Shown here in pieces: positions 14,298 through 22,248 of a stretch of 64,000 bases of DNA. Source of the DNA: an uncultured Saprospiraceae bacterium (GTDB lineage: Bacteria; Bacteroidota; Bacteroidia; Chitinophagales; Saprospiraceae). Numbering within the stretch: the first letter of the stretch is position 1; the number at the start of each line of letters is the position of its first letter. The translations under genes were made by a program, and so were the position numbers. Below the pieces are notes generated by a model. That model ran no database searches and was not told the origin of the DNA. It was given only the letters and a program-made list of their open reading frames with translations. The stretch is taken from contig CALFBH010000075.1 in the NCBI GenBank assembly GCA_937951615.1, forward strand, positions 1 through 64,000, read 5' to 3'.

Positions 14298-15575
14298 TCA
14301 AAGTTCTTTCAGCAAGCCATGCTCCAAAAGAACCTTCACCGACTCCAAAATCTCCCCAGAAGGCTGCCCGCTACGCCGGACAATATCTATCAAGTCATGT
14401 TTGCCATCAGCCAGATTGAGTGTCCACATCATAGCCGCCACGCGCAGCCGAGTCGAAGTATCTGAACCCAGATTAGGATACAAACCCCGCTTCCCCAACT
14501 GAGGTTCACAATGCGGCATCTGATTCACATAATAAGCATTGGCTTCTATCAGGCGTACAATATCGACCAGTCGGGCAACAGCGGTTTCCATCGCCTCAAA
14601 AGAAATAAAATCCTTATTATCTGCAGAAGTATGATACTCTGGATAAATAAAATAACGAGTCCGCATAACAGACCCCACAGGCAAATCAAAACCAGGCGAA
14701 CAATACTGTCGCTCATCGCTCCCCAATGGGAAAAAATCTTCAGCGCGACAACCAATTTCCGTTTGATGAAGGACAGTCTCAGCAGCTCGGTCAGCCAGCG
14801 AATTACTTTGCCGACTTCGCTTATACGTAAACTGACCCGCATCACCAATACAGTTCAATACATAACCCGCTTTAAGGTGTTTTTTCAAATGTTCGCCCTG
14901 TTGAGAAAGATAATAAATCGGACCAATCGTCTCCGGCGCAAACAAAAAACGGTAAGTATAACGGGTTTGCCCCAATGCTTTGATCGCACGATACAAAAAA
15001 GCCTGCACCAGTGGCCCACTCAACTCATTATTCGCCATAGAAGGATGACAGATATAAGTAGAAAAGAAAATTTCATCCGTTGTTTCACCAGGAATAATAG
15101 CATCTGCCAGCGTCATCGAACCAGCAGTATCCAAAGTCGAATCAATACAAACCTCATATTCGCCCGGTTGTAAACTTTCCAACTGCCGATGCGTCAGACA
15201 AAAGCCCCAGCGTTCCTTATAATAGGAAGTTCGATAAGGAATCCAGTCGGGCTGGTCGGGCAAAGAATAGAGATGCTTTTTCAAATCCTCCAAAGACATT
15301 GTTTCCCTTACGGGAATAGAATAGCCAAGCAAGTGAAGGTTATTATGTTTAAAATCAATAATTTTTTCTCCGGTCGGCGATTTGATCCAGGCTTCACGCA
15401 CATTCCACTCTGGCGGTACAGTCCAGTCGAAGCAGGTCGTCCCACTTGGAATTTCATGAATTTTTAAACCCACCAATTCCGATAAAATCTGAAGCGACTC
15501 CCGATTTCCATCGCCTGTCAGACTGCGTGTAATTGGCCAGAGGCGGTCGAAATATTGTTCGAGTTCTTTTTGCAT
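14298..15575 (-). CDS. DUF4910/DUF2172 aminopeptidase-like protein
   Basis: A 425-residue protein of the family with an M28-peptidase-like core, an inserted DUF2172 beta domain and a C-terminal winged helix. The opening DRLWPITRSLTGDGNRESL is characteristic, as are ICHPSMANNELSGP (likely metal ligands His and Glu) in the middle and EYHTSADNKDF near the C-terminus. Members are frequent in surface-glycan gene clusters across bacteria, but their substrate is not established; some annotations treat them as peptidases. The C-terminal 60 residues (RRSGQPSGEILESVKVLLE) fit the winged helix. It is the only minus-strand gene in the first 46 kb, which suggests separate acquisition or regulation. Confidence 0.8.
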   Translation of the reverse strand: MQKELEQYFDRLWPITRSLTGDGNRESLQILSELVGLKIHEIPSGTTCFDWTVPPEWNVREAWIKSPTGEKIIDFKHNNLHLLGYSIPVRETMSLEDLKKHLYSLPDQPDWIPYRTSYYKERWGFCLTHRQLESLQPGEYEVCIDSTLDTAGSMTLADAIIPGETTDEIFFSTYICHPSMANNELSGPLVQAFLYRAIKALGQTRYTYRFLFAPETIGPIYYLSQQGEHLKKHLKAGYVLNCIGDAGQFTYKRSRQSNSLADRAAETVLHQTEIGCRAEDFFPLGSDERQYCSPGFDLPVGSVMRTRYFIYPEYHTSADNKDFISFEAMETAVARLVDIVRLIEANAYYVNQMPHCEPQLGKRGLYPNLGSDTSTRLRVAAMMWTLNLADGKHDLIDIVRRSGQPSGEILESVKVLLEHGLLKEL

Positions 15576-15648
15576 GGGGTAAAGTTATTCAATTAATTTT
15601 TAGATTGGAATTTGGTGCTTGGTTTTTGGAACTTTCATTTGTTCAAAA

Positions 15649-15710
15649 CATGATAATAAGTGAACGTAATCACTAAAAAACATGATAATAAGTGATTATA
15701 ATCACCAAAA
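15649..15710. promoter_or_regulatory. Two tandem 32-bp operator-like repeats before the DUF4143 ATPase
   Basis: ACATGATAATAAGTGA starts two direct copies, offset by 32 bp. The second contains a perfect 14-bp palindrome GTGATTATAATCAC (15692-15705); the first has GTGAACGTAATCAC with only the outer bases symmetric. The copies end about 20 bases before the ATG at 15730. Position and symmetry suggest a repressor or activator site. Confidence 0.55.
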
Positions 15711-15729
15711 ACCCTATTTTTGTATAAAA

Positions 15730-16848
15730 ATGTATCCAAGAACACTAACAAATACGGTCAGGAAAAAAATAGGAAGAGGAAAAGCGATTATGATAATCGG
15801 GCCTCGACAGGTTGGGAAAACCACGATGATATTAAAAGAACTGGAAGGGATGAAGTACCAGTTTTTTGATGGTGATGACCCAACGGTGCGAACCTTATTA
15901 AAATCACCGAACACCGAACAAATCAGGCAGCTGATAGGTGGTCACAAAGTGGTGTTTGTGGATGAAGCGCAAAGAATTGAAGGTATTGGACTAACCCTGA
16001 AAATTATTACCGATCAATTCAAAGACGTGCAATTGTGGATAAGTGGCTCATCATCTTTTACGCTTTCGCATGAATTAAATGAACCGCTGACCGGACGAAA
16101 ATGGCAGTATGAAATGTTGCCTATCAGTTGGGAAGAATTTGAGGGGCATGTTGGAACATTACAAGCCGAGCAACAACTTGAGACCCGCCTCTTATATGGT
16201 TTCTATCCCGATGTGCTTAACAATCCAGGGGAAGAAAAAGAGATACTCAAAAACTTGGTAGAAAGTTATCTGTACAGAGATATCCTTGCTTACGCAGAAG
16301 TTAGAAAACCAGAAGTGCTGGAAAAACTGGTGCAGGCTTTGGCTCTACAAATTGGTAGCGAAGCGAATTATAATGAACTGGCACAAACTGTAGGCGCAGA
16401 CAAGAATACCGTCCAACGTTATATTGACATATTGGAGAAAGGCTATGTGATATTTAAACTGGGAAGTTATAGTCGAAATTTGAGGCGTGAGATTAAGAAA
16501 AATAAAAAAATCTACTTCTATGATATTGGTATCAGAAACATGATTTTGGGTAATTTTACCGACGTCAATTTGAGGCAGGACAAAGGAGGACTCTGGGAAA
16601 ATTTTCTGATTGCCGAAAGGCTCAAACAAAATCAGTACAAAATGACACTGGCAAAATCCCATTTCTGGCGAACCACACAGCAGCAGGAAATTGATTATGT
16701 AGAGGAAGTAGAGCAGCGGGTTTACGGTTACGAATTTAAATGGAATCCCAAAAGAAAAGCCAAAATTCCAAAAACATTCCTGCAAAAATATCAAGCAGAA
16801 GGCAAAGTCATTCACCGCGACAATTTCAGGGAGTTTGTTTATATCTAG
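15730..16848 (+). CDS. AAA ATPase with DUF4143 domain
   Basis: A 372-residue protein with Walker A GPRQVGKTT near residues 24-32, Walker B VVFVDEAQRI near 75, and the sensor-like WISGSSSF. A C-terminal DUF4143 domain follows, including LRREIKKNKKIYFYDIGIRN and the restriction-nuclease-like EIDYVEEVEQRVYGYEFKW. Such proteins are widespread in Bacteroidota and archaea as mobile, often multicopy ATPases whose function is not established. The start is the ATG at 15730; an earlier in-frame ATG at 15682 lies inside the operator-like repeats and adds 16 residues of low-complexity sequence. It is flanked by intergenic spaces and not by glycan genes, which supports an accessory status. Confidence 0.85.
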   Translation: MYPRTLTNTVRKKIGRGKAIMIIGPRQVGKTTMILKELEGMKYQFFDGDDPTVRTLLKSPNTEQIRQLIGGHKVVFVDEAQRIEGIGLTLKIITDQFKDVQLWISGSSSFTLSHELNEPLTGRKWQYEMLPISWEEFEGHVGTLQAEQQLETRLLYGFYPDVLNNPGEEKEILKNLVESYLYRDILAYAEVRKPEVLEKLVQALALQIGSEANYNELAQTVGADKNTVQRYIDILEKGYVIFKLGSYSRNLRREIKKNKKIYFYDIGIRNMILGNFTDVNLRQDKGGLWENFLIAERLKQNQYKMTLAKSHFWRTTQQQEIDYVEEVEQRVYGYEFKWNPKRKAKIPKTFLQKYQAEGKVIHRDNFREFVYI

Positions 16849-16868
16849 ACATATAATGCTTTGACAAA

Positions 16869-17360
16869 ATGAATTTAGCATTTGATATTCGTGGAAATTT
16901 AGTGCCACAAAAGCGAACAGAGGTAACACTTGAAGAATTCAAGACTACTTTCATTGATGCTTTTGAACCTGATTCTACCAGAAGTGAAATTTTTAAAAAC
17001 TACTTACTGTATGTTGAGGATTTTAAAGAAGAAATTTCGACTGTTTTCATGCACTGGGTTAATGGTAGTTTTGTAAGCAATAAACAGAACCCCAATGATA
17101 TAGATTTTGTGACTATTTTAGATCATAAAATTTATGAAAGTAAACGGGAGATAATTGACACTAAATATAGATTAAAAGGAGCAAAAGAACGGTATGGTGT
17201 TGATGCTTATACTGTCGAACTTTTTCCCGAAGGTCATCCTAAATATTTGAATTGTCAATCAGATTTAGTATATTGGGATAATTGGTTTAGCAAAACCAAA
17301 TTAGATTGGAGAAAAAGAAAATTTTCTAAAGGCTATATTGAAATAAAATTTAGTACCTGA
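16869..17360 (+). CDS. Nucleotidyltransferase-like protein (DUF6932-type)
   Basis: A 163-residue protein with HWVNGSFVSNKQNPNDIDFV, which matches the GS...DxD core of the polymerase-beta nucleotidyltransferase fold (candidate metal ligands Asp-Ile-Asp). It resembles the DUF6932 group, often found beside a very small gene, as here (17384). In characterised relatives (MNT), such proteins modify a partner toxin or its target by adding nucleotides; no such activity is shown here. It begins 20 bases after the ATPase stop and may be co-transcribed with it. Assignment rests on one motif and general length. Confidence 0.6.
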   Translation: MNLAFDIRGNLVPQKRTEVTLEEFKTTFIDAFEPDSTRSEIFKNYLLYVEDFKEEISTVFMHWVNGSFVSNKQNPNDIDFVTILDHKIYESKREIIDTKYRLKGAKERYGVDAYTVELFPEGHPKYLNCQSDLVYWDNWFSKTKLDWRKRKFSKGYIEIKFST

Positions 17361-17383
17361 TTTGTTTATTCATTAATTCTGCA

Positions 17384-17593
17384 ATGGAAAATATTCAAAT
17401 ACAAGATAAAAAAATTATCCGAATAACGGATTTACTCGAACAAATAAAAGAACTCAACAAAATGATTGTATTGCATAAAGGTGATGCAGGAAATACTTCT
17501 ATGCTTAGTCAGTACGAATACATGAAGAGTGAATTCGTAGAAGAGTTGAATACGCTTCTAAAAGATTTTCAAATTACCATTCAAGCTGCCTGA
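17384..17593 (+). CDS. Small helical protein paired with the nucleotidyltransferase-like gene
   Basis: A 69-residue, predicted coiled-coil protein (TDLLEQIKELNKMI, QYEYMKSEFVEELNTLL). It lies 23 bases downstream of the nucleotidyltransferase-like gene on the same strand. Pairs of this layout often behave as two-gene accessory or toxin-antitoxin modules, but I cannot assign either role. I do not recognise a named family. Confidence 0.5.
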   Translation: MENIQIQDKKIIRITDLLEQIKELNKMIVLHKGDAGNTSMLSQYEYMKSEFVEELNTLLKDFQITIQAA

Positions 17594-17599
17594 GGCTTC

Positions 17600-17821
17600 A
17601 TGCATAAAAGAACAAATAAATTTTGTGTTTTTTGTGGAGAAGTACCGAAAGACAAAAACAAAGAACATATACTTCCTCAATGGCTTTTAAAATTAACAGG
17701 TAACCCTAAAAGGGTAGTAAAATTCGGCTTTGATTATTTTAATGATAGATCACTTGAATTTGATTGGAAAAGTTTAGCTGTTCCATCTTGCAGTGCATGC
17801 AACAGTGAATTTTTTTTATGA
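17600..17821 (+). pseudogene. HNH-type endonuclease, truncated
   Basis: A 73-residue fragment with CVFCGEVPKDKNKEHILPQW (first CxxC plus the EH of the HNH core) and CSACNSEF (second CxxC). Relatives continue well beyond this point; here the frame hits TGA immediately after a run of eight T, a classic slippage site. Removing one T would only open about 20 further codons before another stop, so the gene is truncated as well as possibly frameshifted. It closes an accessory patch that starts with the DUF4143 ATPase. Confidence 0.6.
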
Positions 17822-17921
17822 GAAATCAAAATACATAAACATAACCTCTGCTAAAACTACAAACCTGTAGGTTTTATAAAAGAATACTAAAAAAACCTAA
17901 TCTATCTTAAACAGAAACTCA

Positions 17922-18896
17922 ATGCTACTCAAGCTACCAAAACCATCGGGTCATAAACAAGGCTGGCCCTGGACAGAAACAACTCCAGCAGAAGCCATTC
18001 AGCAAGGACAGGTCTATCCCAAAATTTCCATCATAGTCCCCACCTATAACCACGGCGCATTCATAGAAGAAACACTTCGTTCCATTATACTACAAAATTA
18101 TCCGAACCTCGAACTCATCGTCATGGATGGTGGGAGTACAGACAATACAGTAGACATATTGAAAAAATATGACGAATGGATTAGTATCTGGAAAAGTGAA
18201 AAAGACAAAGGACAAAGCGATGCCATGAACAAAGGTTGGCAACAGGCAACCGGAGAGGTCATTGGATTCATCAATTCGGACGATTATTACGAGCCGGGGG
18301 TTTTTGCCAGAGTAGGCAGGTATTTTAGCAGTGCATCTGACCTAGAAATGCTGCTCGGCAAAACCCGTATCATTGATAAAGACGGAGCAGAAATCAAAGT
18401 GAAAACGCCTTGTAGACGATATTCACAACTCGCAGTATTGGGCGGCAGACATAATATGCCCAATAATCCTGTCGGCTATTTTTATAGTAAAAAAATACAG
18501 GAAGAAGTAGGTGATTTTGACGTGAATGACCACTATTCAATGGATTATCGCTTTTTGCTCAAAGCATTCAAAGCAGCAAGGCACATCACCTATATAGATG
18601 CTGTGTTTGGTAATTATCGCTACGACGACCACACCAAAACATTCAATAATAACCAATCGGCAAAGGGGGGAGAAATCAGAGAAAAACTACAAAGAATGGC
18701 AGTAGAAGAATCTGAGCCTTTCGGCGAACGATATGTAGAATACCTCAAAAAAAGCCACGAACTCACCAATAAAAAAACTCGCTTGCCCCGACGCTTAGGC
18801 ATCAAAAAAATATTCGCGCCAGGCATTGACCGCCAATTGGATAAAATAGATGAACGACTATTAGCCATTGAAGACAGTAATCGAGTGACGAGTTGA
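17922..18896 (+). CDS. Glycosyltransferase family 2
   Basis: A 324-residue GT-A enzyme with ISIIVPTYNHGAFIEETLRS near 35-54, LELIVMDGGSTDNT, and the metal-binding INSDDYYEPG near 120. It should transfer a sugar from a nucleotide-sugar donor to a growing lipid-linked oligosaccharide on the inner face of the membrane. It is the first gene of the long plus-strand polysaccharide locus. The first about 30 residues (LKLPKPSGHKQGWPW) precede the domain and are common in this subfamily. Donor and acceptor cannot be read from sequence. The 3' end overlaps the start of a repeat leader for the next gene. Confidence 0.9.
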   Translation: MLLKLPKPSGHKQGWPWTETTPAEAIQQGQVYPKISIIVPTYNHGAFIEETLRSIILQNYPNLELIVMDGGSTDNTVDILKKYDEWISIWKSEKDKGQSDAMNKGWQQATGEVIGFINSDDYYEPGVFARVGRYFSSASDLEMLLGKTRIIDKDGAEIKVKTPCRRYSQLAVLGGRHNMPNNPVGYFYSKKIQEEVGDFDVNDHYSMDYRFLLKAFKAARHITYIDAVFGNYRYDDHTKTFNNNQSAKGGEIREKLQRMAVEESEPFGERYVEYLKKSHELTNKKTRLPRRLGIKKIFAPGIDRQLDKIDERLLAIEDSNRVTS

Positions 18897-18992
18897 ATGA
18901 GTTGCGAGTTGACGAGTTGCGAGTTATTGTATTTTCCGACAACACCAACACGACAACACGACAACACATCAACAGGACAACACATCAACAAC
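18897..18992 (+). repeat. GAGTTG array followed by degenerate CGACAACA array before 18993
   Basis: Immediately after the stop codon: GAGTTGC, GAGTTGAC, GAGTTGC, GAGTTATT (G/T-rich, 7-8 nt spacing). Then from 18938: CGACAACA, CCAACA, CGACAACA, CGACAACA, CATCAACA, GGACAACA, CATCAACA and ACATG. The order (G/T array after stop, C/A array before start) is the same as at 4986-5182. The C/A units vary at two positions, consistent with an older array. Confidence 0.85.
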
Positions 18993-20459
18993 ATGAATAA
19001 AATAGACATTGCCTACATTGTTTCGCATGGCTTCGCAGCACGCATGGTCTTACAAACAGGCTTATTAAAAAAGCTGGTAGAGCAGGGAAAAAAAGTTGCC
19101 CTAATCACCCCGGATGCCAATGATCCCAACATCAAAGCCGTTTGCGAGGAAGCGAATATTGCTTTGTACGAATACGAAGGAAGCGGTAAACGTTGGTCAA
19201 ATCAGTATTTGAGAATGCGCAAATATTTTCTGGAAGATGTAGAACAAAATGTTGCCCTACTGGAAAAACACAAGCGGAGCAAAGCAGAAAATAAAGGAAA
19301 TTTGAAAAGACAATCGCTTGTTGCTTTTTGTTATGCGATGTACAAGTTCAACAAAGTCTTTCCATGGATTAGGAAGCTTTTTATTCGATACGAACAAAAA
19401 TACATCAACACACCAGCAGCCGAGACTTTTTTGAAGGAAGTGCAACCACGATTATTGGTCTCTACTTATCCGGTCAGCCTTACAGAAGGCATTTTACTGA
19501 ATGCTGCGCAGCAATTGAATATACAGACGACCATCCACTTATTGAGTTGGGATAATATCAGTTGCAAAGGACGTTTTCCTGCCTTAGCAGATAAATATAT
19601 TGCCTGGGGAACGGTGATGTCCGATGAATTTCAATCTTATTATGGCATTGAAGAAAAAGACATTTACCATTGTGGCGTTCCGCATTTCGATGCGCATATA
19701 GACGTGCTAAAGCAGCCGAATATTCGCCCTTTTATAGAAAGACTGGGTTTGAATCCCGATAAGCCTTATCTCTTTTTTGCCATGAGTTCTCCTCACTTCG
19801 CACCACGTGAAATTGACATAGTAGAATGGCTTAGTGAAAAAATTGAAGCCAATCTTTTTGGCGATGAGATGCAATTCATTATACGCCCGCATCCACAAAA
19901 CGTAACGGGTTCGATGGCAGACAAAACCTGGCTAGGGCGTTTGGATAGCCTAATCAGCCATCGGGTGAAGGTAGATTATCCGCAACTGGTAGAAAGCAAT
20001 TTGCAGTGGAGTATGAAGCAGAGCGACATGCTTCGCTTGTCCAATATGCTGGCAGGCGCGTCGGTTTGTATGAATTCAGGATCTACAGTTTCGATAGATG
20101 CTTTTATGGTGGATACACCAGTGGTGCTTACTGTTTTTGATGCAGATGAAGAACGAGATTATTGGTTTTCAGCCAGACGAATTGCCGATTTTCCACACAT
20201 GAAAAAATTCCTATCTTTCAATGGCGCATCAGTTGCCCGAAATTTTGACGACCTTACGAAGCATTTAAAAAATTATATCGAAAACCCGAAAGCCAATTGG
20301 GAAGCCCGACAACATACCCGATACATGGAATGTGGCGAGAATGACGGAGAGGCAACCAACCGGGTTTGTGCTGCAATTCTGGATATTCTGGGGGATACAA
20401 ATCAACAGGTAAGTGTACAAATAGAAAAAAATAGTACTTTGACTAATCCTGTAGAATAG
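18993..20459 (+). CDS. GT-B-like glycosyl or glycerophosphate transferase, putative
   Basis: A 488-residue protein with an N-terminal Rossmann-like opening (KIDIAYIVSHGFAARMV) and a C-terminal half with FFAMSSPHF, FIIRPHPQN near 300 and CMNSGSTVSIDAFMVDTPVV near 370. This ending resembles the donor-binding half of UDP-GlcNAc 2-epimerase and CDP-glycerol transferase-like GT-B proteins. It probably transfers a sugar or sugar-phosphate in repeat-unit assembly. The ATG at 18993 is chosen; the open frame extends upstream to 18897, but those 32 codons are a translated repeat array. Family membership is loose, so an epimerase-like activity is not excluded. Confidence 0.6.
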   Translation: MNKIDIAYIVSHGFAARMVLQTGLLKKLVEQGKKVALITPDANDPNIKAVCEEANIALYEYEGSGKRWSNQYLRMRKYFLEDVEQNVALLEKHKRSKAENKGNLKRQSLVAFCYAMYKFNKVFPWIRKLFIRYEQKYINTPAAETFLKEVQPRLLVSTYPVSLTEGILLNAAQQLNIQTTIHLLSWDNISCKGRFPALADKYIAWGTVMSDEFQSYYGIEEKDIYHCGVPHFDAHIDVLKQPNIRPFIERLGLNPDKPYLFFAMSSPHFAPREIDIVEWLSEKIEANLFGDEMQFIIRPHPQNVTGSMADKTWLGRLDSLISHRVKVDYPQLVESNLQWSMKQSDMLRLSNMLAGASVCMNSGSTVSIDAFMVDTPVVLTVFDADEERDYWFSARRIADFPHMKKFLSFNGASVARNFDDLTKHLKNYIENPKANWEARQHTRYMECGENDGEATNRVCAAILDILGDTNQQVSVQIEKNSTLTNPVE

Positions 20460-20500
20460 AAGGTTAGGAACGTATAGGGAATAGTAATTGAATTCATTAG

Positions 20501-20536
20501 GTTACCCAATAACCCAATAACCAATCAACTCAAACA
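20501..20536 (+). repeat. CCCAATAAC repeat leader before the 20537 start
   Basis: GGTTACCCAATAACC (a short self-complementary stretch) runs into CCAATAACCAATCAACTCAAACA and the ATG. It uses words shared with the leaders at 10922 and 28822. Confidence 0.55.
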
Positions 20537-21328
20537 ATGAAAGCAAAATTATACAAATTAATAACTGGTCTTCCTATAATCGGAACCAAGATAGCCGCAT
20601 CGCGTGAGCAACGGCAAGTTGAATTATACAGAAAAAAACTGCACGATATACCGCCTGTGTTTATCTATCAGCCGGGAAAAGTAGGTTCGTCTACTTTGCG
20701 TAGGTCGATCAGAAAGTATTATGATGGAGCGGTTCTGGCTGCACACAATATAGAAAATGGCTTCGATTGGACTGTGGATATACTGAATGAAGAAGTCAAA
20801 AAACAGCCAATTCCAATAAAACTTATTACGCCAATCAGAGAACCTATTTCCAGGAATTTATCCGCCTTTTTCCAAAATTTTGAACGCTTTGCCGGTGTGA
20901 AATTTGAAGATAGCCAACATTCTGTCCCGGAATTGATGGAGATTTTCTTTGAAAAAGTAGGACATGATTTTCCGATTAATTTTTTAGACCTTCACATTCT
21001 TAAACACTTTGGGATTGATGCTTATCAAACACCTTTTCCTGATGAGGATTATGTGCTTCTAAAAAAAGGGGAGGTAGAGTTATTAATCATGAAATACGAT
21101 ATTGACGCAACGATAAAAAATAAAATAATCGGAAATTTAATCCATAACAAATCTTTCAAAATTGATGAAAACCGGAACGTTTCATCGAGTAAAAAATATG
21201 CTTCTGTGTATAAGGAAATGCAAAACATCTCCTTCCCAAAATGGTACATAGACAAAATGCTGAACAACAAGTATATGAAACATTTTTACAATAAAGAGAT
21301 TAAAGGTATAGCCGATAAATGGTCTTGA
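20537..21328 (+). CDS. NKWYS-type putative capsular polysaccharide protein (sulfotransferase-like)
   Basis: A 263-residue protein with IYQPGKVGSSTLRRS near 43-57, equivalent to a PAPS 5'-phosphosulfate loop, and PIREPISRNLSAFFQNF near 96-112, equivalent to the 3'-phosphate loop. The ending FPKWYIDKML fits the PF10364 NKWYS family described from capsule loci. Family members are presumed sulfotransferases acting on surface glycans; activity is not firmly established. It is one of four proteins with PAPS-type loops in this locus. It starts with ATG after a CCAATAAC leader and has a short N-terminal helix. Confidence 0.78.
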   Translation: MKAKLYKLITGLPIIGTKIAASREQRQVELYRKKLHDIPPVFIYQPGKVGSSTLRRSIRKYYDGAVLAAHNIENGFDWTVDILNEEVKKQPIPIKLITPIREPISRNLSAFFQNFERFAGVKFEDSQHSVPELMEIFFEKVGHDFPINFLDLHILKHFGIDAYQTPFPDEDYVLLKKGEVELLIMKYDIDATIKNKIIGNLIHNKSFKIDENRNVSSSKKYASVYKEMQNISFPKWYIDKMLNNKYMKHFYNKEIKGIADKWS

Positions 21329-21380
21329 GGGAGTTGGCATGTTACGATAATTTTGCTTATTTTTATAAAAATAATTGTCC

Positions 21381-21785
21381 ATGAATATCGAAACAACTAA
21401 ATCGGAATTGATAGAAATGATTGAAACGATACAAAATGAAGAAGTTTTGGATCGGATGAAATCGCAGGCGCAGAGACTGACAGAGATTGATAAAAATATC
21501 TCCGAATCTAACTATTCAATAGAAGAAGCCGAATTAATTGATAAGATTAAGGAGGTCGTATCTAAAGACGATTTGATACGGCATGATGATTTATATTTAA
21601 AGTTGCTTAAAGAAGAAATTACGTCTGAAGAGCATGAAGAGTTGGGTGAGTTGATTGATGTATTAGAGAATGCCAGTGCGGAAAGACTGAAATATATGAT
21701 TCACCTTTCGAGGTTATGGAACACAACTGTTCAAAAAGTGATGAAACGTTTAAATATCAAAGCTCCGAAAGACCTTCATGCCTAG
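21381..21785 (+). CDS. Small acidic helical protein coupled to an HNH gene
   Basis: A 134-residue, strongly helical, charged protein (HEELGELIDVLENASAERL, LIRHDDLYLKLLKEEI). I recognise no named domain. Its stop overlaps the start of the HNH gene, so the two are translationally coupled; similar two-gene units, small helical protein then HNH, occur in other bacteria. It may be an antitoxin or regulator of the nuclease (inference). ATG 21381 is preferred over the TTG 6 bases upstream. It interrupts the glycan locus between a sulfotransferase-like gene and a glycosyltransferase. Confidence 0.6.
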   Translation: MNIETTKSELIEMIETIQNEEVLDRMKSQAQRLTEIDKNISESNYSIEEAELIDKIKEVVSKDDLIRHDDLYLKLLKEEITSEEHEELGELIDVLENASAERLKYMIHLSRLWNTTVQKVMKRLNIKAPKDLHA

Positions 21786-22206
21786 AGCCTATATTCCGAA
21801 AAAGGATAGAAAAGCAGTTCGAAAAAGAGCAAACTTTTGCTGTGAATATTGCAAGGCTCTAAGAGCATTTTCGCCTACTACTTTTCATGTTGAACATATT
21901 ATACCAATTGTTTCTGGTGGAGATAATTCATTGGAAAACCTCGCTCATGCCTGTGGTGGCTGCAATTTTAATAAAAACACAAAGACGTTTGCGCGAAATC
22001 CAGAAACAGGGGAAACCGTCCCACTTTTTCACCCAAGAAAAGATAAATGGTCAGACCACTTCAAGTGGAATGATGAAGCCTTAAAAATTATTGGTATTAC
22101 ATTGACAGGGCAGCTAACTATTCGTGTTTTGGATATGAATAGAGAGGGGCTAGTCAATCTGAGAAAAGCTACAAAAGCTATTGGTGCGCATCCGCCAAGG
22201 GCTTAA
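21778..22206 (+). CDS. HNH endonuclease
   Basis: A 142-residue protein with FCCEYCKAL (CxxC), FHVEHIIPIVSGGDNSLENL (catalytic His plus EH of the HNH core) and LAHACGGCNFNK (second CxxC). This is the beta-beta-alpha metal finger that hydrolyses DNA or RNA phosphodiester bonds. The core is complete, unlike the fragment at 17600. The start ATG overlaps the stop of the helical protein by 8 bases. Targets and biological role, such as defence, mobile element or toxin, cannot be told from sequence. Confidence 0.85.
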   Translation: MPRAYIPKKDRKAVRKRANFCCEYCKALRAFSPTTFHVEHIIPIVSGGDNSLENLAHACGGCNFNKNTKTFARNPETGETVPLFHPRKDKWSDHFKWNDEALKIIGITLTGQLTIRVLDMNREGLVNLRKATKAIGAHPPRA

Positions 22207-22248
22207 TACCTCACAAAAGGCGTCTAAAAATTAGTTTCTATTTTCATA

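Noticed and set aside
18897-18992. Extended N-terminus for the protein at 18993
   Set aside because: The 32 extra codons are the translated GAGTTG and CGACAACA arrays.
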